Below are positions 59,395 through 64,000 of a DNA stretch of 64,000 nt, one piece after another (position 1 is the first letter of the stretch; each line of letters opens with the position of its first letter). The translations under genes were made by a program, and so were the position numbers. Location of the stretch: NCBI RefSeq assembly GCF_014643375.1, contig NZ_BMJJ01000003.1, positions 310,001 through 374,000 on the forward strand. Reading direction: 5' to 3'. Under the pieces are notes generated by a model. The model made no database searches. It saw nothing but the letters and a program-made list of their open reading frames with translations, and was not told the DNA's origin. The DNA is from Aureimonas glaciei. Its GTDB lineage: Bacteria > Pseudomonadota > Alphaproteobacteria > Rhizobiales > Rhizobiaceae.

Positions 59395-59604
59395 TCAGGC
59401 GGCGCTGAAATCCTCAAGCCGCCGAAGGCGCTCCGATGTCGACAACCGTGACGGCCGAGTCGGCACGGCGGCCGCCAGCGCGTCCATCCGGCCCGGCGAA
59501 GCCACGGTCGGCACGGCTGCCTCGTCGGCTCGCATCGACAGGGCAAGGCGCCCGCAGCGTGCCTTGTTCGACGCCTGCTGCGTCCCGTTCCGGTCCTCGT
59601 TCAT
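59395..59604 (-). CDS. small orphan protein, 69 aa
   Basis: No domain recognised. The ATG at 59604 has a textbook GGAGGTG five nt upstream, which is the main reason for calling it. MNEDRNGTQQASNKARCGRLAL begins the product, and it ends STSERLRRLEDFSAA with an amphipathic basic helix. Upstream, 59640-59700 is locally AT-rich. It converges on the KGSADH terminator. It could be a lineage-specific gene; alternatively a chance frame. Confidence 0.5.
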   Translation of the reverse strand: MNEDRNGTQQASNKARCGRLALSMRADEAAVPTVASPGRMDALAAAVPTRPSRLSTSERLRRLEDFSAA

Positions 59605-59927
59605 CGTGCACCTCCGTGATTGCATACCGTTCGATATGAAACGACATGCCAAACGAAAGGCCGCGGGTCAACCGTTAATCATATCGATCAGTATAAAAAG
59701 CGCGACGCTGGGTAGAAGCGTGGTGCCCCGGCGCTTGCTGGGCAGGGGACAGGTTCAGAGGGCAGGCCGCCCTGCCATCCGATCTGCGATGGCCATGCCG
59801 TCCTGGGGGCACCGGTCACTCGGCGCCCCATCCGCCGGAATGAGCGGACTGCATGGCTTGCATGCAGTTTTGTGCGTTGCAGCATAAACAGGCGGCAACT
59901 ACCTTCAGGTCAGCAAAGGAGCTTTCC
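59605..59927. other. 323-bp AT-rich divergent gap
   Basis: Contains GTTAATCATATCGATCAGTA around 59674, unusually AT-rich for this genome, and short inverted stretches (CATATCGA and related). It should carry promoters for the small minus-strand gene and for the DUF3563 gene; I could not assign exact boxes. No other gene seen. Confidence 0.4.
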
Positions 59928-60089
59928 ATGAACATCTTTTCCCGCACCCTTCGCGGTGCCTTCCGCCAGCGCAGCCCCCGTGACCGCGCGCTCGACTACC
60001 TCAACGAGGCCGTCTCGATCGACGATCTGGAGCGCCGCCAGCACGAGATCGACCAGGGCCTCTTCAACCGCCGCCCCTATTCGTTCTGA
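59928..60089 (+). CDS. DUF3563 family small protein, 53 aa
   Basis: MNIFSRTLRGAFRQRS then DYLNEAVSIDDLERRQHEID and LFNRRPYSF. The core (A)YLN-AVD-xDLExRxxxID matches the DUF3563 family of short proteobacterial proteins of unknown function. AAAGGAG lies 7 nt before the ATG at 59928. Confidence 0.78.
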   Translation: MNIFSRTLRGAFRQRSPRDRALDYLNEAVSIDDLERRQHEIDQGLFNRRPYSF

Positions 60090-60134
60090 GACGTCCATCC
60101 AATTGAGACATCGGTGGTCGGCAGTTCGGGCGCC

Positions 60135-60172
60135 GTGCCGACCCTCGTCCTTCGACAGGCTCAGGATGAGGG
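60135..60172. repeat. left arm of a perfect 38-bp inverted repeat
   Basis: Sequence starts GTGCCGACCCTCGTCCTTCG and is the exact reverse complement of 60410-60447. The core CTCGTCCTTCGACAGGCTCA is a known kind of dispersed intergenic palindrome in Hyphomicrobiales, stated from general knowledge, not from a search. Confidence 0.95.
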
Positions 60173-60209
60173 TTTGGGGTTTCGGGGCGGGCGTTCTGAC
60201 GTTGGTCGC

Positions 60210-60389
60210 GTTGCCGGCTCAACCGCTGCCGGTTCCAGCACCGCCTGCTTAGGCGCTGCCCGCTCAAGCACCTTCGGCTCTGGCCCTGCCGGCACAAGCA
60301 CTGCCAGCTCGAGCTCTGGCGGCTCAAGCACTGCCGGCTTAGGCGCCGCCGCCTCATGTACTGCCGGCTCAAGCAGCGCCGGCTGAGCT
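60210..60389. repeat. twelve tandem copies of a degenerate 15-bp unit
   Basis: Consensus about ACTGCCGGCTCAAGC, twelve units in exact 15-bp register with no spacers. Divergence between units is high. All six frames stay open, giving low-complexity peptides; no ribosome-binding site supports a gene. The whole array is between the 38-bp inverted arms. Confidence 0.88.
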
Positions 60390-60409
60390 GCTCCGGTACC
60401 CACCCATCA

Positions 60410-60447
60410 CCCTCATCCTGAGCCTGTCGAAGGACGAGGGTCGGCAC
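60410..60447. repeat. right arm of the perfect 38-bp inverted repeat
   Basis: Exact reverse complement of 60135-60172. The two arms are 237 bp apart and enclose the 15-bp array. The 454-bp space between the DUF3563 gene and the next gene contains nothing else I can support. Confidence 0.95.
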
Positions 60448-60543
60448 CACCGTCCTCGCCCTCTCCGCGGCCCCACCCGATTGCCGCTTTTCAGCCGCAA
60501 TTCTTTATGGTTCACTCATCGTGTTGCCCCGCGGGAGGTGCCG

Positions 60544-60828
60544 ATGTTCGTGGTCAAGGTCGAAACCGACGAAGCCCTGATGTTCCGGGTCTTCTCGCGC
60601 CTCTCCGTCGCCAAGGCCTGGGCCTTGCAGTGCCAGCGCCGCGAGGGTGAGTGCCTCGTCCACGTCTACGGAACGCCAGGGGTTTCCGAGGAGCTGGCGG
60701 CGATCGCGGCGGTCCGCGCCGGAGAGGGGCGCCTGGTCGTGCGCGGCGGCACGCAGCCGGCCGCCGATTTCAAGAAAAATTCCGCCTTCCTCGCCTGCAT
60801 GGGACTGGGAACCGGCGCCGGCTTCTGA
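60544..60828 (+). CDS. hypothetical protein, 94 aa
   Basis: Begins MFVVKVETDEALMFRVFSRL with GGGAGGTG three nt before the ATG. Alpha/beta pattern, two cysteines (around residues 29 and 36), no signal or membrane segment. I do not recognise a family. Coding potential (codon bias, strong RBS) supports a real gene. Confidence 0.6.
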   Translation: MFVVKVETDEALMFRVFSRLSVAKAWALQCQRREGECLVHVYGTPGVSEELAAIAAVRAGEGRLVVRGGTQPAADFKKNSAFLACMGLGTGAGF

Positions 60829-61124
60829 CGCCGTCCGCAGCTGTCGTCGCTTTTCACTTTCCCCTCGCGATGGCCACAACCGGCTGGCCAGTGGCCGGCA
60901 GTGGGAGGACGCCGCCCCCTCTCAAAAGGGCGGCAACAGGACGGCGGTGGGCATTTCGACTGCGTTTCGCGCCCGGTGCCCCGTGCCCCGACCCTCCGCG
61001 CCCCGCGTCCGTCTGGAAGCCGCTCCTCCCGCGCGCCCTATCCACGCCCGCCGGGGCTTGCCGCCGCAGCGTCGATCGAGCATGGAACGGCGGTCCGCAA
61101 CGACGCGCCACAGGAGATTTCCGC
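60829..61124. other. 296-bp gap before the Fae-like gene
   Basis: Contains the inverted segment CCGGCTGGCCAGTGGCCGG near 60880 but no terminator T-run, promoter box or gene I can defend. Confidence 0.35.
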
Positions 61125-61664
61125 ATGACCGACATCTGGTTCAAGACCGGCGAAGCCACCGTGCTCGCCGCCGAGGGGCAATACACTGACGCCATGCCCG
61201 AAGTGCTGATCGGCTCGGTGCGCGGCCCCGTCGGCACCGCCTTCGCCTCGATGATGGGCCAGACCGCCGGCCACACCCGCATGTTCGTCGTGCGCGATCT
61301 GAACCAGCTGGTCCGCCCGGCGACGATGATGACGACGAAGGCGACGATCCACGATCTGGCCTATGTCGAACTCCTCGGCGGCGTCGTGCAGGGCGCGACC
61401 GGGGACGCCATCGTCGACTGCCTGATCGAGGGAATCCTGCCGAAGGACGAGGCGGACGAGCTCTGCATGATCATCATGATCTGGCTCGACCCGCGCTGCG
61501 CCGATCACGCCGAGCTCGACCTCAAGGACCTCTACCGCACCAATTACGAGGCGACGAAGCTGGCGATCTCGCGCGCCATGACGGGGTCGCCCTCGGTCGA
61601 CGAACTGATCGCCAACCGCCGATCGGTCAAGCACTACGCGCTCGAGGGCGTCGTCGACTACTGA
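61125..61664 (+). CDS. formaldehyde-activating enzyme (Fae)-like protein lacking the canonical histidine
   Basis: 179 residues. Fae condenses formaldehyde with tetrahydromethanopterin. The family shape is clear: FKTGEATVLA, VLIGSVRGPVGTAFA, TAGHTRMFVV, RPATMMTTKATIHD, GILPKDEADELC and NYEATKLAISRAM. In characterised Fae the segment before the (L/I)IG strand is AHIDL with a catalytic His; here it reads DAMPEVLIG with Met24 at the expected place, so standard activity is doubtful. CAGGAGA lies upstream of the ATG. No other methanopterin gene is in the window. It may belong to the Fae2/Fae3-like paralogs, whose role is not settled. Confidence 0.85.
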   Translation: MTDIWFKTGEATVLAAEGQYTDAMPEVLIGSVRGPVGTAFASMMGQTAGHTRMFVVRDLNQLVRPATMMTTKATIHDLAYVELLGGVVQGATGDAIVDCLIEGILPKDEADELCMIIMIWLDPRCADHAELDLKDLYRTNYEATKLAISRAMTGSPSVDELIANRRSVKHYALEGVVDY

Positions 61665-61771
61665 CCGGGGAGGGGGATCGGGCTGAAGCAAGCTCCGCTT
61701 ACGAAAATGCCGTCCACTGCGCGGCCGGGCGCGGATCGCGCCCGGCATCCCGGGACAGGCAAAGGGTTGCG

Positions 61772-62353
61772 ATGAACGACCGGAAACTGGCCGTCTATAC
61801 CTTCGAGGTGTTTCGCGAAGCGGCGGATGCACCGGTCAACCAGGGCTTCTACGACCGCAACGAGCGGAATTTTCGCGCTGCCGAGATGAGCGAGGGCTTT
61901 GTCGCGCGCTCGGGCTATGCCGACGTGCCCGGGCCGGAAAGCTGGGGCGTCCCAGTCTATCCGCGCTTCTATGTCGAGCGCGGCGATGGCTGGTCGCCCT
62001 CGACGCTGTCGCTCTGGCGCGATCTTCCCGAGGCCATGGCCTATTCCTACGGGCCGATCCATGCCGAGGCGATGCGCCATGCCCGCGAGTGGTTCGTGCC
62101 GGCGACGTGGCCGCCCTACGCCCTGTGGTGGAGCGAGCCCGGCGTCCGGCCCGACTGGACCGAGGCGGTGGCGCGTCATGCCCTGCTGCACGAGCGCGGT
62201 CCGACGGCCGCGGCCTTCGATTTCAAGACGCCCTTCGACGCCGGCGGCAGGCCGACGAGCATCGACCGCGCCGCGCTGAAACGTCTCATTCAGGCCAATG
62301 CCGAGCGCCAGCGCGGCATGGCAGCGGCCGCGCTGCCGCTCCCGGCCCTGTGA
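61772..62353 (+). CDS. DUF3291 family protein
   Basis: 193 residues. The family end REWFVPATWPPYALWWSEPG and ARHALLHERGPTAAAFDFKTPF match DUF3291 (dimeric alpha/beta barrel, antibiotic-monooxygenase fold). The N-terminal LAVYTFEVFREAADAP and SEGFVARSGY fit that fold. ATG preceded by AGGGTTGCG, a weak site. Starts 107 bp after the Fae-like gene. Function unknown. Confidence 0.75.
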   Translation: MNDRKLAVYTFEVFREAADAPVNQGFYDRNERNFRAAEMSEGFVARSGYADVPGPESWGVPVYPRFYVERGDGWSPSTLSLWRDLPEAMAYSYGPIHAEAMRHAREWFVPATWPPYALWWSEPGVRPDWTEAVARHALLHERGPTAAAFDFKTPFDAGGRPTSIDRAALKRLIQANAERQRGMAAAALPLPAL

Positions 62354-62444
62354 CACTTTGCCGGCATGTGCGACGTGCCGGACTGGAAGGGCGGTGGTCG
62401 CGGCGTATATGGCGGGGATCACACCGAAAGCCGGAGACCCAGGC

Positions 62445-62900
62445 ATGACACGACAGCATCTTCTCGCAACGCTCTTCTCGGCCCTGCTCCTCGGTCCCGC
62501 GGTGGCGCAGGACAAGGCCGCCACGGGGGACATGGCCGGCATGCATCATGGGGCGCCGGCGTCGGAAGTCGTGCTGCCGGCGGCCTGTCTGGCGGCCAGC
62601 GAGGACACGGCGATGGCGCCGATGGCGCATGGCGCCGATCTCGATCCCGTGCAGGCGGCCAATCACGCGGCGATGCAGGTGATGGACGGACCGATGATGC
62701 GCGCCGCGACCATCAAGGATGCCGATCTCGCCTTCAACTGCGGAATGGTCGCCCACCATGCCGGAGCCATCGCCATGGCGAAGGTGGAACTGGAGATGGG
62801 CAAGGACGAGGCGTCCAAGGCGCTCGCCAGCCGCATCATCGCGGCGCAGGAGGAGGAAATCGCCGAGATGACCGCCTGGGTCGAAGCCTGGGGAAAGTAG
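62445..62900 (+). CDS. DUF305 family secreted protein
   Basis: 151 residues. Signal peptide residues 1-21 (HLLATLFSALLLGPAVA). The DUF305 helical bundle has FNCGMVAHHAGAIAMAKVEL and RIIAAQEEEIAEM: the HH and M-rich segment (also MAGMHHGAP near residue 30) suggests copper or other metal handling, as many DUF305 proteins lie with copper genes. No copper transporter is nearby. Start at 62445 gives the signal peptide. Confidence 0.82.
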   Translation: MTRQHLLATLFSALLLGPAVAQDKAATGDMAGMHHGAPASEVVLPAACLAASEDTAMAPMAHGADLDPVQAANHAAMQVMDGPMMRAATIKDADLAFNCGMVAHHAGAIAMAKVELEMGKDEASKALASRIIAAQEEEIAEMTAWVEAWGK

Positions 62901-62997
62901 CGGCAAAGAGCCGGGCGCTCTCGGCCGGCCACGTTTTGCGGCCGACGGAGGGCAATCGCGGCGCCGCAGCCGCGGCACGCGACACGGCCGCCGCGGT

Positions 62998-64000
62998 TCA
63001 GGCGGCGGTCATCGCCCGCCCGTTCGGCGCGGGCTCTACTGGCATCGGTCCTCGCCGCTGCCAGCGCCGCTCCAGCGCGATGCAGCCCCAGATGATGCCG
63101 AAGATGAGATAATGGTGCCGCCAGTGATCGGTGTCGATGACGTTGCCGATGGCGACGTGGCCGACATAGACGCTGTAGGCGGCCATCAGAAAAGGCTGCC
63201 AGGGCCGCTCGCGCAACAGGATTTTCAGTCCCATGCCGAGCGTCAGGAAGGTGAAGACGATCCAGGCGGCAAAGCCGAGCCAGGAATAGTCGAGCAGCGC
63301 CTTCAGCCAGATATTGTGCGTGTCCTCGCCGTAGATCGGACCGAACACCAGCGGCCCGATGCCGAGCGGATGCTCCATCGCCATCTGGAAGCCGAGAAGA
63401 TGCCGGGCGAAGCGCCCGAGCCGGGCGGAATCGTAGGACTGCACCAGTTCGGCGCGCTCGAAGAACAGGCTGGAGACCTTCTCGGACTGCAGCGCCACGA
63501 GGACGACGAGGATCATCATGACCACGCCGACCGCGGCGATGGCGGCGATCTTCAGCCGGAAGGCGGACGAGCGCTCCTTGAGGAGCATGAAGCCGACCGA
63601 GAGGAGGATCGAGAAGGCGTAGAGGCCCCAGGCGGCGCGCGAGAAGGACAGGAAGACGGCGAGCGTCAGCACCGCGAGCGGAACGAGCTTCAGCGGTGCG
63701 GTCACCAGGCGTTCGGTGACGATGCGCTGGACGAGGAAGACCGCCGGCAGCGTCAAAAAAGGCCCGAAGACGTTGGGATCCTGGAAGGCGCCCTTGGCCC
63801 GGTCGTAGAGGGTGAACATCTCGGCGCCCGGAAAGGCGTTGAAATAGCCGAGGATGCCGATCGTCCCGGTGGCCAGCGCCGCCAACGTATAGGCGTTGTA
63901 GATCAGCTTCAGGCGCCGCCAGTCGGCCTCGATCACCGCGGCGAAGAACACCGCCGACAAAGCGAGGAAGGTCGACACGGCGATGTACATCGGTCCGCCG
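62998..64000 (-). CDS. O-antigen ligase/polymerase family membrane protein, 5' end outside window
   Basis: At least 334 residues, about eight hydrophobic helices. The Wzy_C (WaaL-like) features are visible: FQDPNVFGPFLTLPAVF, LSFSRAAWGLYAF, a large periplasmic loop with HPLGIGPLVFGPIYGEDTHNIWLKALLDYSWLG, and a histidine-rich end (DTDHWRHHYLIFG). The frame is open to the window edge (GGP before the internal Met at 63990), so the N-terminus is missing. Ligase or polymerase cannot be told apart here. Confidence 0.85.
   Translation of the reverse strand, partial: GGPMYIAVSTFLALSAVFFAAVIEADWRRLKLIYNAYTLAALATGTIGILGYFNAFPGAEMFTLYDRAKGAFQDPNVFGPFLTLPAVFLVQRIVTERLVTAPLKLVPLAVLTLAVFLSFSRAAWGLYAFSILLSVGFMLLKERSSAFRLKIAAIAAVGVVMMILVVLVALQSEKVSSLFFERAELVQSYDSARLGRFARHLLGFQMAMEHPLGIGPLVFGPIYGEDTHNIWLKALLDYSWLGFAAWIVFTFLTLGMGLKILLRERPWQPFLMAAYSVYVGHVAIGNVIDTDHWRHHYLIFGIIWGCIALERRWQRRGPMPVEPAPNGRAMTAA

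Noticed and set aside
60114-60386. A Gly/Ser/Ala-rich 90-aa protein across the 15-bp repeat array
   Set aside because: All frames are open because the unit is 15 bp; there is no ribosome-binding site, and the frame runs through the 38-bp inverted arm.
60135-60447. Insertion sequence bounded by terminal inverted repeats
   Set aside because: Only 313 bp, no transposase frame and no visible target duplication; arms resemble a dispersed REP palindrome.

Overview
This is a GC-rich, densely coded chromosomal segment from an alphaproteobacterium of the order Hyphomicrobiales (Rhizobiales). Three things point there: the gene order (rpsF-rpsR-DUF2232-rplI / dnaB-alr / radA-cvpA-purF facing fabD-fabG-acpP-fabF-mltG-yicC-gmk; lptF-lptG-lptD-surA-pdxA-rsmA; DUF6163-ldtR-L,D-transpeptidase; glyA-nrdR-ribD-ribE), promoter-like CTTGNN-N17-CTANNN boxes, and a CBP3-type cytochrome bc1 chaperone. 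An Aurantimonadaceae-like genus fits, but that is a guess from the protein sequences, not a search result.

Layout. 1-3.1 kb: 3' end of kdsA, an EmrE-like SMR pump, kdsD and an SDR. 3.3-7.2 kb (minus): purF, cvpA, radA. 7.4-8.3 kb: a DUF1294 membrane protein and a tandemly duplicated palindromic repeat. 8.3-15.0 kb (minus): alr, dnaB, a cyclopropane-fatty-acid synthase-like methyltransferase, rplI, a DUF2232 protein, rpsR, rpsF. 15.0-15.9 kb: a repeat-rich divergent gap. 15.9-22.3 kb (plus): fabD, fabG, acpP, fabF, mltG, yicC, gmk. 22.5-23.6 kb: a PRISE-type enone reductase. 23.6-31.3 kb (minus): the LPS-transport operon lptF-lptG-lptD-surA-pdxA-rsmA. 31.6-33.6 kb: pepA, holC. 33.6-34.1 kb: palindromic repeats. 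34.1-36.7 kb (minus): leucyltransferase bpt, an RDD protein, hemB. 37.0-39.8 kb: DUF6163, ldtR, an L,D-transpeptidase. 40.0-47.4 kb: glyA, nrdR, ribD, ribE, a cystine-type ABC importer, ribH, nusB. 47.5-51.0 kb: an MFS protein and hppA. 51.1-56.0 kb: bamE, a CBP3 chaperone, DUF177, plsX, fabH, ihfA, a MerR regulator. 56.1 kb: tRNA-Pro(GGG). 56.6-59.3 kb: a keto-deoxy-sugar-acid dehydratase and a ketoglutarate-semialdehyde dehydrogenase. 59.4-62.9 kb: accessory small genes, a repeat cassette, a Fae-like protein, DUF3291 and DUF305 proteins. 63.0-64.0 kb: the 3' part of an O-antigen ligase-like gene.

Themes. Much of the window builds the envelope: Kdo supply (kdsD, kdsA), LPS transport (lptD/F/G), fatty-acid synthesis (fabD/G/F/H, acpP, plsX), peptidoglycan (alr, mltG, L,D-transpeptidase) and outer-membrane assembly (bamE, surA-like). 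The core blocks are conserved. Novelty sits in the joints between them: a 132-bp palindromic element family, a 17-bp and a 15-bp tandem array (the latter bracketed by perfect 38-bp inverted repeats), a PRISE reductase wedged between gmk and rsmA, a transporter wedged inside the riboflavin cluster, and a Fae-like protein lacking the expected catalytic histidine. I found no phage, transposase, CRISPR array or toxin-antitoxin operon. I cannot claim a clearly new defence or mobile system; the best leads are the repeat family and the 59.4-62.9 kb accessory island.
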